This document shows, piece after piece, positions 1 through 13,500 of a DNA stretch of 64,000 nucleotides. The notes below the pieces were generated by a model that was not told where the DNA came from, made no database searches, and worked only from the letters and a program-made list of their open reading frames with translations. A program made the translations under genes and the position numbers. Within the stretch, counting starts at the first letter, position 1. Each line of letters begins with the position of its first letter. This DNA is from Guadua angustifolia (Eukaryota > Streptophyta > Magnoliopsida > Poales > Poaceae), in assembly GCA_036346375.1 (NCBI GenBank), contig CM070512.1, forward strand, positions 36,750,466-36,814,465, read 5' to 3'.

Positions 1-3000
1 AATGAATCAACCGCCAAAATGGCATGCCCTAGCCTCATTGATGCTCACAATGCCACCGATTTCACCTCTAACGTCGTGTTCTTCTTCCTCCACTTTCCAC
101 CACTTCGGCCGCCAGACCACCTCTTGCGCCCTTCTTCATTGCTCTTCTCGCTGAATCAACACCTCCCCCGAGTTCCCCTTGCCGAGCTCTACCTCCTGGT
201 TCCGTCGCCTTCGCCGGAAAGTCGCCGGAAGACCCCTCGCCGCCATGCCCTAGACGTCCCCTGTTTCTCTGTCTGCGGTAGGGGCTATCGAACTGAGGTA
301 GAAGAAGGCTAAATCCAGGAAGGCGTTTTCACTTCAGCAAAACGTATTCTCCTTTTAGCATATTCAATTATTGATAGCTTGTGCAAAGGTTGGTTAGAAA
401 CCAAAGAAATAAATTTGTATATTCATTTAAAATCGAGAAGAATCTAAATATGTAAAAATATTTAGTTTTTGGAGTATAGGATTATTATTCAAATTAAATA
501 TTGATTATGGTGTTAATATGGTTTATAATGGAACCTTATGAAATATAAGAACTAAGATGATAAAATAAATACTGTGTGATTCTAAGTCCGAATGAATTCA
601 AATATATATATATAATTAATTTATGAGTTATAGAACAATTATCGAAATCAAGAAAGAAACAAATACACCATTATGGACACGATAGCTCATATAGACAATA
701 TAATTCTTAACATCATTGAGTAAATCTTTATGTGTCTCTGGAATCATAATGAACCCAAATATGTAAAGTCATTTAATGTTGAACTCAATCTAACATATTT
801 GCTTTATGATCATCATTAAACCCTGTTATGGCTACTAGCAAAATAATGGTATAATGGCTCACAAAATGATAATGTAATTTGTATTAGATTCCTAAAACAG
901 TAAGGATCCATGTATGCAAAAATGTTTAAGATAAGATTTAATTTGCATGTTCTTAATGAAAGAATATGTTAACGATAACCATAAGTAAATAGATAATCTA
1001 TTGCAATTAAAGCTAAAATAATGCCAAACTAACTTTAAAACATTTCTAGGATGATACTCGCTAATACCTGAAAAATGAATCAAGAATCATGTATAGATTA
1101 GTTGGAAATTAAGATTTGAACTAGGCCGATTTAAGGTTTGCAAATGTGATCATTTAGGCTATTTCAACAATAGATAAAATAACTTATTTAAATACCAAAA
1201 TCAGTAAAGCTAGTTTAGAAACACTATACAAAGTTTACACTACCATATTCTATAAAAAGAATCTTATTCCATTAAGGTTTGCATATTAATCTTGTTAGTT
1301 CAAAACCCTTAAGCGTTATCCTCGCACTTCATATTTTTGGCCGATTCCGAATAACGTCAATTTAGCAATGCCACTTAAGCCTTTTCAACAATGAATATAA
1401 TGTATCAGCCAAAGCCTAAAATTTATGGAACTAGCTTAGGATTGTTATGCAAAGTATAAACCATCTTAGTATGAAGAAATAACCATAGTTCATTAGGTTG
1501 TGCATACAAATCTTAATAGCTGAATAACTCTAAGTAATCATATTACTTTAGGTCTTAATGCGAATGAATACCCTTTAGGTAATAGTGAAGGAAGCCTGTA
1601 GTTAAGTTATTTTTATCACCAGAACCTTCTCAATTATCATGTAAGCTAAGTCAGTAGCCTGAATCAGTAGATTTAACTTGCGTAAAGCTAATTCTAAGCA
1701 AAATCAATAAAAGATAAATAACAAATCATTCATACTCTAATGAAATCATTTAAGCATTTTCATTAACTCGCAAAGTAACTCATCCAAATGCGAATAATGT
1801 AAAGAATAGTCTAGAATTGACCTTTAAGTTATAATCTGCAGCAATATAAGAAAATATTCATATTTCACCTTGCTTTGAATCTGAATCTTAATAGAGCAAA
1901 ACCTGTAAGTTATAAGATTGGCAGAAGCTCATATTGTGAATAGTAAATTCAAATGAAATCGCAACTAATGCTTGATTCTATTAATCCAACCAATCTTTGC
2001 ATCTTGAATTCGTAAAATAAGATTAATAAATTCATAAAAGAGCAATCCTCGCTTTCTTGTCGGAGTTTATATTGTTGTGTTATCTATTTCTTTCGCTCTC
2101 ATTGAAGTTTAGTTTTGCTTTATTTCCATTGTTCGACGTGTAGAACCGACGTCTCTAGTTTCCGTCGTCATCGTCGTCAACCGCAATCCTCGTCTTCGTC
2201 GTAAGCGTCATTAAGCAAGGCAAGCATCCTTTGACCATATTGAGCCCAGTATTTTATATTCCTTTTTGTGCATCAAATGGTTTTATGCATGCGTTTACTT
2301 TATGTAAATTGCTATATTGTGGGTTGGTAGTTATACTTGTTGTCACATGAATCTTCTTTGATGATTATGAAAATGTAAACCTTGATAACCACAGAATAGG
2401 GTTAGACATTGCGAATGTCATTTTGGGTATATGCGATCATATTTAACCTGCTTAGCCATGCTTTAGAATCAGCAATGTACATGATCAAATCAGTATTTGT
2501 TTTCCTGAAAACATCGAAAATATCACTGTTGGTTGCGGGTACTTTGAGTAAAAACCCAAAATGAAACTATGCTTTGATGCGGGCGATTATTGGCGATAGC
2601 CGGATGTGCGAATGGAATTGCACGTAGTGTAGGGTGGAGTATCGCCCGTGTCGGATTAAGGACCGAGCAATGGGACGCTATCGATCCGAGAATTTCATGC
2701 AACCACGAGGGCTATTTATGGGGTAGCCTTAGCCTATTAAGTTATTTAGATGTGGCTTTGTTCATTGGTAGGCGGGAGCTTAGCGCAAGCATTCCGGTTT
2801 GGTCTGCTTGGAAGGGTTTCCACCCACGCAACGGTGTACGCCCTGCCGTGTCTAGAAACGTTGTGTTGAGTGTGTGAAAGTGGATCCACCACGTGAAAGG
2901 AACCACGTGTGGCGTGTGTGTTTCTAGTTCTCTGCGGGGATTAACGTCCGGCTGGACCAAAGCCATGTCTAGGTAATTGAACACTATGTATGATCGCTGG

Positions 3001-3836
3001 CAGACACAATGTCCTATTGGGCGTGTGTGATCTCAAGAAAAGGTGGGTCACTCCTTGTGGGTAAAGTTGTACACCTCTGCGAGTTTAAATCTAATTAATT
3101 AGCAGCGCATGATCATGAGCACTCGGTGAAGTCATTCCAATGTTAGCTTTGATTTTCAAAAAGGGTTTATTTTACAAGTTAGCTTACCCCACAGATGACC
3201 CAATGCTATACCCTGTGTGGGCAAGTATTGGAATCAGCTGTTGTGCCCTGTGTGGACAAGGAACTGGATACGTGCCATGTATTGGCGATGATTGATTTGT
3301 CGCTCACGTCATGGAGGACGGTGAGTGTTATTTATGCTTTACATATTTGCTATCAATTAAACTTGCTCTTTTAAATTCCGTTTGCAAATAACTTGATTTA
3401 CAACTGCAAATTCGCTTTATGCAAATTAACTGTAGTAGCCTCCTTTGAAATGGCTCGCATGTATTGTAGGATTTGCTCAAGTCTTCTTGAGTATGTAAAA
3501 TACTCACCCTTGCCTAATTATATTGTAGGTGGTTTAGAAAGCGAAGCTTCGAAGTTGGTCATCGCAGGTTGCGGGTTCTTCCTCTTCATCGTGTTCTATC
3601 TGGAGTTTATGCCTGGTCAGTTGCCTGCGGGTCGGTTGGGCAAACTACGGGTTATTGCTTTCATTGCTGCTATTTCTCTGAGTTGTAATAATTATGTAAT
3701 TAATCGTTTCCGCTTAATTATTGTATTGTATGGATTTGATTTCCAATTGTTGTAAACATGTGAGTGCTAGCTACTGATCCAGGGAATAGCACAGTAATCA
3801 CATGGAGGTTCCTGTTCTCCGGAACGGGGTCTCACA
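1..3836 (+). mobile_element. 3' part of a long Gypsy-type LTR (cut by window edge)
   Basis: From about base 400 to 3836 this aligns by eye, in the same order, with the LTR at 34223-39306 and the shortened LTR at 26076-29170. Shared blocks include the GATTATTGGC segment near 2587/38107, the segment with AATTGCACGTAGTG near 2617/38136 and the CTCACCCTTG stretch near 3505. The right end is TCTCACA at 3836. No tRNA-Met primer-binding site follows, so this is a 3' LTR or solo LTR rather than a 5' LTR. The matching LTR is ~5.1 kb, so the left end should lie ~1.2 kb outside the window. Bases 1-310 (GC-rich, one open frame) fall in the LTR's variable GC-rich segment and are not treated as a gene. It is more diverged than the other two copies, so it is probably a separate, older insertion. 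Confidence 0.75.
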
Positions 3837-3947
3837 TTATGTTTGTTTTAGCTTTTGATTCTGGATTCTTATCTACAAAATCAAATCTTTAAGAATGATA
3901 TTTGAGATGTTCAACTACTTCACTGTGTTAATATTTGCTATGCATAC

Positions 3948-5660
3948 CTTGGCAGACTTTTGAATGAACAGTTTGAAATCACGCAATTCTGTATTGCGAT
4001 ATGGTGTAAGCTGGTCCTTCCAAGGGCTAGGACTAAGGTGTTTTTCCAATAAAGATAGCAAGGTTGTGTGCTCATCTACACTGAAAAAAAGAAGGCATGA
4101 GATGAGCATAGGAAGGAAAAGGGATATATTCAAGATACACCAAGCTTCTGCCTGTCATCATACGATGACATGCGACTCAAAGAAGTAAAGTAACTCTTGC
4201 AACAAAAATGAATGTTTAGGTCTGTTTCCAAATGTTTTGAGTTTGTAGAATCAAGTAAATGCAGAATTACAAAATATGTGAGAATAAGAAGCTTGAGAAT
4301 GAAAGATACATCATACATATTAATCAATAGGAAACAAAATAACTATTTCAGAAATTTAAAATAGTTTTACACAGATATCTTGCCACCTTGAAACAGTTCC
4401 AAACTTACAAACTGAAAAAACAGAAGCAAATATTCCATACAGGTCGGTTAGAATAAACTTACTCATGGTCAGTTAGGACAACATCTGGTGAATTAAATCT
4501 CCACTCGAGTGTCCAGTATATGCAATCCTTTCTGCAAAGAGATATTCAGATGTAAATCAGCTTTCAAAAATCTGTTGGAATGTACTAACAATTTTAGGAT
4601 AGAATAACTGAGAAGAGTGGAATGCGTTGAAATAATTTCTGCGGCGGACACAGATAGTGTCGCCTAACCAACAAGAAGGATGAACCTGAATGCCAAACTC
4701 ACCATTGTGAATCCCATCTCATTTTTTTCCAGCCCTGCCAAGTGCCAAAAGATGGAGCAGTGCGGAGAGCTAACTGAATCATTACCCTTTTAAAACATAC
4801 ATATGAACTACACCATCAAGGATTGTAATTTCTAAAGTAAACCTGCTGGAACTTCTGAGATGCAAGAACTCTAGAGCGCATGCATCACACTGATGCAAAT
4901 GAGAAGACTATCGGGAACATAGGCCAAGCAACATTGTAGAACAGAACAAAAGCATTCGACTTTTCACAGCATTCATGTATGTTTCATGTTTTTAATATCA
5001 GTTCGTTGTGGTGTGACACAAAATGGAGTTGATAAATTCCATATTGTCTCATCATATATCAGTAACTCGAATGAAATACCTAATCACTAATCATACCACA
5101 AGATTAACCCAAACATGGAGTCATAGAGGAAAATTAATGAAACAGGCAATCAGACTTGTAGTTGTGTCGTGAACGGTTCTGCTCTCTCCTGGTCATGTCC
5201 CTAGGGAGGAAGTGGAGCTTGATACCCCGGCATTGTGCCGCCTTATGGAGTAAAAACAGCCACTTTGGCAGCTGGGCTCCTCCGAAGTTGCGGCCAAAGC
5301 CGCCGATCAGCCTATGAGCGGACTCCCTGACATGCTTCGTCTCCTCCAAAAAGTTGTAAAGTTGTAATCTTTACACACAGAAGAAACAAGACAACAACAC
5401 AAGAGACAGTAAAGAATCGGTATGGCGATCGATGAAGGAGGATGGGTGGTGGTGGGTTGGGGTGTTTACCTGAGAGGAGCTGGTTGTCCTCGAATTGGGA
5501 GAGCAGGATGGGGTCGGTCTTGGGGGCGCTTGCGGTGCAGGCGGTGCAGCGCTTGTGCAATCGGACGCAGGTAGGCTGCAGGTGAGGCGGGAGCAGCAGG
5601 GGCACCGGTACTTCCACGGCTGCTCCTCGCCACGGAGACCCTTTCTTGCCGCCGCCGGCC
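3948..5660 (-). pseudogene. BCD1: Box C/D snoRNA protein 1 (BCD1/ZNHIT6-like), degenerate partial gene
   Basis: Four exons are readable on the minus strand. Exon 1 (~5660-5470) carries the end of a zf-HIT finger (PWKYRCPCC, then RLHKRCTAC and SQFEDNQLLS) and ends at a GTAAAC donor. Exon 2 (5368-5156) encodes GGFGRNFGGAQLPKWLFLL. Exon 3 (4531-4463) encodes DCIYWTLEWRF and ends before GTAAGT. Exon 4 (4080-3948) encodes VDEHTTLLSLLEKHLSP to FIQKSAK and ends before GTATGC. Family knowledge: BCD1 is a nuclear HIT-finger protein needed for box C/D snoRNP assembly. Breaks: about one base is missing near 5566-5573, an 8-bp tandem duplication (acaacttt) disrupts the start of exon 2 near 5353-5368, and the first zinc-finger cysteines are not recognisable. 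Exons after 3948 are absent because the LTR ending at 3836 follows. Exon phases fit one another. The start codon is not determinable. The breaks could be real decay or base-level assembly errors. Confidence 0.75.
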
Positions 5661-6068
5661 GGCGGCTAGAGCCGGCGTTGGGGTCGGCTCTGCAGTGGCT
5701 CCTCGATGTCGACTCAACGCCGCCGAGAGCAGCCCGCTGGGAGGCTGTGTGTCCGCAGCAGCTCGTGTATCGTGTCGACGTTGGCCCTCCTTAGTGCGGT
5801 CTTGGAAGGCCTGAGTGGCGGCGGTGGCGAGCAAGAGGAGGCACAAGAAGGGTAGGACAGCGAGGGGGGAGGGGAAAGGCTGAAGGCGAGGAGATTGGGG
5901 CGGCGCGAGGAGCCGAGGAGTGGGGGGCGGCGCGAGGAGTTTAGGGCGAGGAGCCGAGGAGTCGGCGCTGCCCTGTGTACGCGTGAAGTGAGAGGGGGTT
6001 GGGGGCTAAAGAGTGGGGCCCACGGAAGAACGAACCGGCCACCAACTGCTGTTTTATAACAGTAGAGA
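5661..6068 (-). other. GC-rich 5' flank of the BCD1 relic with Helitron-like 5' terminus
   Basis: This is GC-rich, purine-biased sequence upstream of BCD1 exon 1, with several overlapping unsupported open frames. On the minus strand it starts at 6068 with TCTCTACTGTTATAAAACAG, preceded by A. This is the form of rice-type Helitron 5' ends and resembles the plus-strand Helitron start at 56076, including the following GTTGGTGG. No matching CTRR 3' end is visible to the left within the window, so only one terminus is claimed. Confidence 0.45.
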
Positions 6069-7338
6069 TACATACCAAAGTTAGCAAAATCTGTTAGGTA
6101 ACGATTACTTTCCGTTCATATACCACATCTTCTACTGAAAATACGTATGGTTCTAACAACAGGAAACTAGTATCGAATCAACCGTTGGATCACAAACTGC
6201 AACACGCACTCCTCATGTTAGCCACCTAGGCACCTACAACATTACCCAAATCTGTTTTTGAATTCTCACCTTATAAAATCAATATCCTTCCATGATACTA
6301 TACTATCTATTCGATACAGCCGCTCACAATGCTAGACACTGGGCTAAAACGTCCATTACCAGAAACCGGAAAATCTCAAAAAGAATCTACGACTAAGAAA
6401 AGTAAGCTCTATTCGTGTGCTAATTAATTCTGTACCCCTCCCCACCATGAATAGCTAAAGCACGATCTAACATTATGTTCTTAATCATATACTCCAAACA
6501 GTACGAAGATTCAGCAACCCAGGTCTTCAGTCGGAAGGAAATTATTCAAGGACAGCGCAGAAAAGAAAAAATAAAAAAGGTAATCCAAACAGCAATTGCC
6601 TTTTTTTCCTGCAATTAACACCCCCCTTCGATACCAACAAAAAAATAATCTGTGTGCTCTTCTTTACATTAGAACCGAATGACACCTGGTGATGTACAAA
6701 TACGTGCTTCGTCAAGTAGAAATACCGCAGCGGATACACTTTTGACCGAAGACTCATACTACCTACTGGAATAAAAACAGACCGACCTCAGTTCATCCTT
6801 TTTTGCTGCTACCAACCGTTTACCAAGAACAATTCTGCTTGTTGTGATTACTCTGTTTTAGATAACAAAACCTGAAAACGGTTATGCTTTTCACGCCAGA
6901 TTGACGGTCTACATATGTAGCACTCTGTCCTTTAATCTTCCTTTGTTCATCACTGCACTATGTATAAAACATGTAATTGCTATCATCTTTAGTTTGTTTG
7001 CGAAACAGTGTAAACCACTCTACGGTATGCATGGTCTTCACACCTAATGTTGTGTGGTCTCTGGTAGGTAGGTAGATAGATACACACACATCCATTGCAT
7101 TTCTTTGGGCTACAGTTTCAGTTACAGAATTAAAACAAAGCAGCCACTTGCAAACTGAACCATGCTTTTCTCAAATGCACCTTTACACTTGCTTTTTAGT
7201 AGTAGGTTCTAGAAGCGGCTAACACACTGGTTTTCCCTTTTCTTCTTGTCCCTTTCTGTTTAAGTATGTATCTTCTCTTTTTCTTCCCACTTTAAAGTTC
7301 ACAAGCCATGAAACAGCTAGCTTACCAGCAAACAAAAC
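6069..7338. other. Intergenic, no gene recognised
   Basis: AT-rich sequence with a short GGTAGGTAGGTAGATAGATACACACACA simple-repeat patch near 7064-7090. No coding similarity, TIRs or LTR ends were seen. The short open frames have no recognisable motif. Confidence 0.5.
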
Positions 7339-10260
7339 TGAAACACTCCGAAAATTTCAAAATAAGTTTATTTATTTTATTTGGATTTTATTCAGATTTT
7401 TCCGGATTTATTTGAACTTTATTTGAGCTATATTTGGAAATTATCTGTTTTAGGAAAATGGCCCCATTTTTCCGCCTTCCCTTTGGAACCCTTCCTCCTC
7501 GTTTTAAACTGCTTGCCTGAATTCCTCTCTGCCCGCTCCTCCGGCTTGTTTCCTCTCCTTGGCGCCTCGGCCCACCTCCTCTCGCCTGGCCCATTTCCCT
7601 GCTCGGCTCAGCCAGACGCCAGCCAGCCTTCCCAGGCCTTCGCCCGGCCAACCCCAGTCGCCCCCTTTCTCCCTTCGCTCAGCTACTCTGCTCGCCATCC
7701 AGAGCCTTGCCTCGACGTCTCGTCGTCCTCGGCGCCAATTTTCAACACCTCGCCTGCACCGCCCCGTCGCGTCTTGTCGCTCACCCACCCCGCCCTGCGA
7801 ATCCCGCTCCACCCGTGACGCCATGCCCATCCTCGCCGGTCCCCCGCTCCCTTTCTCTCTCCCCCCAGTGGCTATAACCCCCCAGCTCCATTTTCCCCGC
7901 CCCGAGCCCGCAGCGAGCTCCTCCTCCCATTCCCCCACTTCTCTCCTCCTCCGGTTGTCTCCCCGCCCCGCGCCGTGAGCTTCTTCCTCGGCTCTGGTCT
8001 CCCCCGCCACCACGCCTCTCCGCTCCCTCCCTTCCCCATTTCTCCCCCGCCCCAGCTTCGCCGTGAACTCTTCTCCCCTCCCCACCACTTCTTTCCCTCC
8101 CCCATGCACTCAGTCGCTCGATTGAGGGTCGTCTTCCCTAAATCCGGTGACACCCCTCCGCCGCTTCCGCCGCTTCCCCCTCGCCTGCCATGACCCTCGC
8201 CTCGTGTCGGCTTTCCCCGTGCCCACGTCGGCCTCGGCTCCACTCGCTCGCGCTGGGCCACTGCCTCGTGGGCGTGGCCCAAAGAGTTCCGCTAGCTGCA
8301 GGTCGCCTGTGTGCTAGGCCGAGTGGGCTGCACGATCTTGAAAGGTGTTATCTTGTCTGACCAATTTCAAAAATCCTTTTCAGTTTTAATCTTGATTTTT
8401 CAGGTTTTTAATTTATTTAAAATCCAAAAAATCGAATAAAATTCCAAAAAAATCCCAAAATAGCCAAAAATACATATTCTTGAACCGTTCGAGCCGCTGA
8501 GTCCAAATTGATCTCCGTTCCGCCAAACCAAGTCCAAAAAATTCCCAAAATACCCCTGAGCCCTGTTTCGGCCATTTTCTCTCCAATTTCTTTTTTTGTT
8601 TTACTTTCTGTGGTTGTTTTTATTCGTTTATTTATTGATTGTGTTTTCTCGCGCTAGATCTGAAGTTGGAGCAACCCTTGGAGCAAATCCCAGAGCAGGA
8701 GCCGTACGTGGAGCCGCCAGAGCGAGGCGTCGGCCCGAGTCAGCTACGACTACAAAGAACTTCTCGCTAGGCAAACCTTCGACCCCGCAAGGCAAGCCAC
8801 ACCCCTTGAACATGTTGATTCCATTTTTCGTATAAATACTATATATTTTGCTATTGCATCATTGTGCAGTAATAGAGAATTAAAAAGGAGCTAATTTGGA
8901 ATGACTTGATTAGTCAGAACCCACTCCCTTGTTAAAGCCATGTTGATTATACCATATTCAATTGTTAACCCTAGGTTATCATTAATGAACTTCTATAGAT
9001 TATGTATAATAATCTTTCATATTTACTTAATCTGTTGTTCAAAACCCCCGAGTCGTGACTCGGGGTGCATTTTCAAAATCTGCTACAGTTAGGGGGGACA
9101 GTGTTGGGCGGACCACAGGAGGTGGATGCTAGCCCAACCCCCAACCGATGACAAGCCCAAGTGTGGTCTGGTGATGGGTACGGTGGTACCAATATTGTGG
9201 TGTGTTTTGGGCTGTGTCTTTGGCATTTAAGGATTAACCCTCTTGGGCAAAGTAAATAACTTCAGTCCTCTCTCAACCACATGTTGGGTCGGTCAGCTCT
9301 GTTGACCTGATCCAACATAGCTCGGTATATTGTATTTCCCCTTGGAATACCTATAGGTGAAATTACCATTCTCGGTTGGGAGAATGGATCGCGTGTTGTT
9401 GGGGTGGAACAGAATGGTGCAGCCATTCGGTGGTTCTCATAACAGTAGGTATCCACAGTATGACCAGATCGCATCTCCCGCCTTAGCCAGTGGGTCCTGG
9501 AGACTGTGGATCCTCGTAACCTACTGTGTAGGAGCGAAGGAGGCTATGTTAATCTCGGTTGGGCCGCATGCATAAAAGTTACATGTTAATCTGGTGGCAC
9601 TAATGACCGTAACTATCTTGTGGGTAAAGTTGAGTAGCTCTGTAGAGTTATCCAAATGGTATTCAAATACGCCGTGCTTCCGGTTAATGAAGCTGAGTTA
9701 ATTTAGGGTGATTCTTGTAACTGAGCTCAAGTAGTTTTGATTATAAACTTGCCGTAATCTAGATTTTGCTAATAACTCCGTGTGGTTGTTGTTGATGCTG
9801 TTGATGGTTTGTGTTTCAAATGTAATGTAAAATTTGATTTTAACTCATGCATCCACCAAATACTTAAAACTAGTGCTAATTCCTTGTAACTCCGTATATG
9901 TAGTATTCAGAATCCCCGTGTGGCTTGTTGAGTACGGTTGTGTACTCACCCTTGCTCCTAATCCCCCTCTAGAATTTCAAGAAGACGACGGATCCCAGAA
10001 GAGCGTAGATGGTGACGATATTTGATTTTGAAGGTCTTGATCTATCTACTCAAGCCTTTCCTGGGGGTGTTTTGTAATGTAATTGGTGCAAGCCAACCCT
10101 TTGTAAAACTTTGGCCGTTACGCCCTTATGTCATCTATAAAATATTCGCACTTGCTTTTATGTCTGGCAATATATACTTGGTTACCTACAGCTAAAATCC
10201 TGAATAGTTGTGAAGGTATTTATACGCATCCCTCTGAAAATGGCGGTCCGTCACAAAAAC
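7334..10260 (+). mobile_element. Solo LTR of a long-LTR Gypsy retrotransposon, with TSD
   Basis: The LTR proper is 7339-10255 (2,917 bp). It starts TGAAACACTCCG and ends GGTCCGTCACA. A perfect 5-bp TSD AAAAC flanks it at 7334-7338 and 10256-10260. Composition runs from an AT-rich lead to a C-rich stretch (7500-8300), then segments such as GTGGGTAAAGTTG and ACTCACCCTTGCTCC that also occur in the other long Gypsy LTRs here, so the families are related. There is no internal domain or second LTR, so it is a solo LTR left by LTR-LTR recombination. The long open frames in 7381-8282 on both strands are products of the GC bias. Similarity to rice RIRE3/RIRE8-type LTRs is suspected, not proven. Confidence 0.8.
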
Positions 10261-10578
10261 GCTCATTGAATCATGAAGTACAAACACACACGGGCTGAGG
10301 CTTGCATTTTTTTTAAGACTAGGAGGAAAGAAACAAGCCCACGTCACATAGCGATAAATTGAAACTACAGAAAACTCTGAAATAAAACAACAAATGCATC
10401 AAACAAAAGGGGTATACTTTTTAGAAACCTGGAACTAGCCAAGTACAGCTAAAATCCTACAGATAACCGAATAGATAGAAGATTCATGACCACTGTATTT
10501 AGTCCCTTGTCTTTTCGATATTATTATGCTCTTATTTCCAAAGAGTTACTTTCATGAAAAAATTTCACTGAATTATTT
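10261..10578. other. Intergenic, nothing recognised
   Basis: AT-rich unique-looking sequence between the solo LTR and the tandem-duplicated host segment. No motif or open frame of note. Confidence 0.5.
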
Positions 10579-13500
10579 GTCTTCTTCCTTTGAAGATTCC
10601 AGACTGGGGAACGCTGTTTCACATTTCGATGTTATGTGGCCTCTCACTCTCAATTCAAACAACAACACAAGTCCATCACCAAACTGTTGTTAAGTTCACC
10701 ACTACACTGTTGAAATCTAATCTCTAATAAAAGACCAGCTTACTCTCTCCATGTAAAATTTAAATTCTTTTCTGAGTAACTAAACATTATGTATCCCATG
10801 GAATGTAAAAGAAAATGTAACTTGTATTAGACCTCACATGTAAAAATTTCCGAAACTGCCACTACCGATAGACCCTGATCCACCCGTTTGCATCAAAAGT
10901 ATGTATAGTTTCCTTTCTGAAATATAGAAATATTTCAAATGATGAACTTTTATTTGCAAACTTTATTTACGAATTTGTTAGTTCATTGTTTCCTAGATAC
11001 TAGCAAGTAAACCATACGAGGTAGCATTGTTGTTAGAAACCAATAACATTTTTTTTACTAATTGTTGGCACTAATTTATTCAATATTAAAGGAAACATTC
11101 AATCTCTTACACCCGGAGAAAATCGTGCATACGGGAGGCATCCACGCTACATCTTTTCCAAAAAAGCTCCCTAGAAATTTAGAAATCGCAAACAAGTCCT
11201 TCCAACTTTTTTTAAAAAAAAAACACCGTAGTTTTGCAGATTCACCAACGGGTGCTCCACGTTTTTTTTTGGCAAAAAGAACATGTGGTTCTACAAATTC
11301 ACTGGAGACTCCTAGCCAGCCCACTTGTCAAAAAAACACAAGAAAATTGAAATCACATTAAGGTCCTCCCACCATTTTTTGTTTGCAAAAAAACATGTAC
11401 CAAATTTTAAATCGAGTAGCGTAGCGCATGGTCCCACCTAGTATCATACATGGGCGAACAAAAAGAAGGTCATGCCCCTCTCTAACCTCTCTCCTAACTA
11501 CCTAAGAACTCTCTCCCCCTTTGGCATGACCACATGAAGCACACAAAGAAAGAACTACTCCACTACATCGGGTAGAGAAGAAGGGTGGCTCGGTGTAGCT
11601 TCCCCACCTCCACCATCCTCTCGTCCTCTTGTCGCAATAATACAAATGGGTTAGACCTAGGACGACAGGACATGAAGCGTAAATGGACCATGCTTGGACT
11701 CGCCGAAGGTGAGCTAGGCCGGCATGGCACGGCAGGCATGACGAGCCTTCGCAGCTTGGCATGATTCAGGTATGAAGCACGATATGCTTGTACCTCGACA
11801 CGACACGACGCTCACCTCTAGCTATAACAGGACATTCATGAAAATAGAATGGAACTAAATTGGGCCTTTTCTCAGTAAAATTCAATAAGGCATGGATCCA
11901 TGCATCGTCCCCCGCACAGAGCAGCACGTGCCATGAGTCGTACGAGAATTGATATACTAGTTTCTCCTACTTTCATAGGATTTTTACAGAAAAAACATAG
12001 AATTATGCATTCCATAGGATTGCGAACATTTCACTCGTTTGATTCGCAGGCTAGAATAAAGGGAGAGTGGAGGAAAATACCGACCATATCAGCAGAATTG
12101 ATAATAGCATCGATTGAACTTATTAAACCATAAAACTTTTACCATCCTTAGAAGATACCTTAATATACATTGAACTAGTACTAAGATATACTAAAAGTTT
12201 AAAGGATTGAGATACTAAAACGTATAAGAGTAATTTGAAGCTACCTTGATCCCACAGATGATATAACTCTATTAAACTATAGTTATATTTGATGTTGGTA
12301 CTACGTATTTGAAGTAATATTACAAGTAAAATTTGTTGTGTATATAACCATACATATATACTTATAAATATATATTATTATAGTAAACCCGAACAGTATG
12401 TTGATATGAACCAGTACTAGAATGTACCATCTCAAGAATCAAACCGGTCATATATATACTTATAAATATATATTGCTCCTCCGTCCACAAGTCATATAAT
12501 TTGAATGGTCTTGTTTAGAAATATAAGATTTGTATGTAGATTTAATTAGTCTTTTCTTACTATACCCTTATTTATTCTCACAACTATATGCATTTATTCA
12601 TTACCACCCACACAAAGCACTCTCTCATCTTCTAAGGTAATTAAGTGTGAGGTATGTCGATATTGAGAGGTACTGGAACTTATAGCAAACCGGTAGGACA
12701 TTGACAATTATGAATGCGCATATGCTGACAACATAGTTCAAAATCCCAGTGAAATTTCAGAAATATCATCCAAGATTTCAGATTTTTCCAAGGGGACAAG
12801 ATTCAAAATCCCGTCCGAATAATGAAATTTGAAAACAAAATCAAATTGCTACAGTAATTTCAAACATATTTTGGTAAATTTCACTGAAATGTCAAGTTTT
12901 ATGACCGTATTTTAACTTTTTTAATCGTATTTGGGTCAATAACCCTTAAGAATGTCATTTTCCATGAAAATTTGTTGAAAAACCAAAATTTTGAGACATT
13001 TTATAAAAATAGCAGAAAAACTATCAGATTTTTATAAAACTGTACAAGCTCGATCAGGCTCTCGAAAATTTTTAGTATCATCCTTAGCATTCTAGGATCA
13101 TATAAAAAAAATTTCAAGAGAATTTAACTTCATTTGTTATATTTGAAAATTCAAAAATAGAATGAACATAACTGAGACAATAAACATGTCAGAATTTTAT
13201 AAATTCGTTCGAGTGTGATCATGATCCAAAAGTTTTAGGAGGACTTAAGCATAGCCTCATAACCCTTGTCTAAAAGTTTCAAAAATTTAAACCTGTTTTG
13301 TTTGCTCAATAAAATCATGATCCAACATTATACATCAAGCATTTTGGAAGCAAGTCACTGGTATCACAGACAGGAACATGGCAACTCCCCTCAACTACTT
13401 CGTCCAGGCTTTCATGTTGATCTGACTTAGCAGATGGGAGAGAAAAAGATGACTACAGAGGACGGCAGCATGCATAATTATGTGCTACACATGTCGCTCC

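Noticed and set aside
7504..8282. Long open frames on both strands (up to 201 codons, minus strand)
   Set aside because: They lie inside the solo LTR's C-rich segment, are low-complexity Gly/Arg or Pro/Ser sequences, and overlap each other on both strands.
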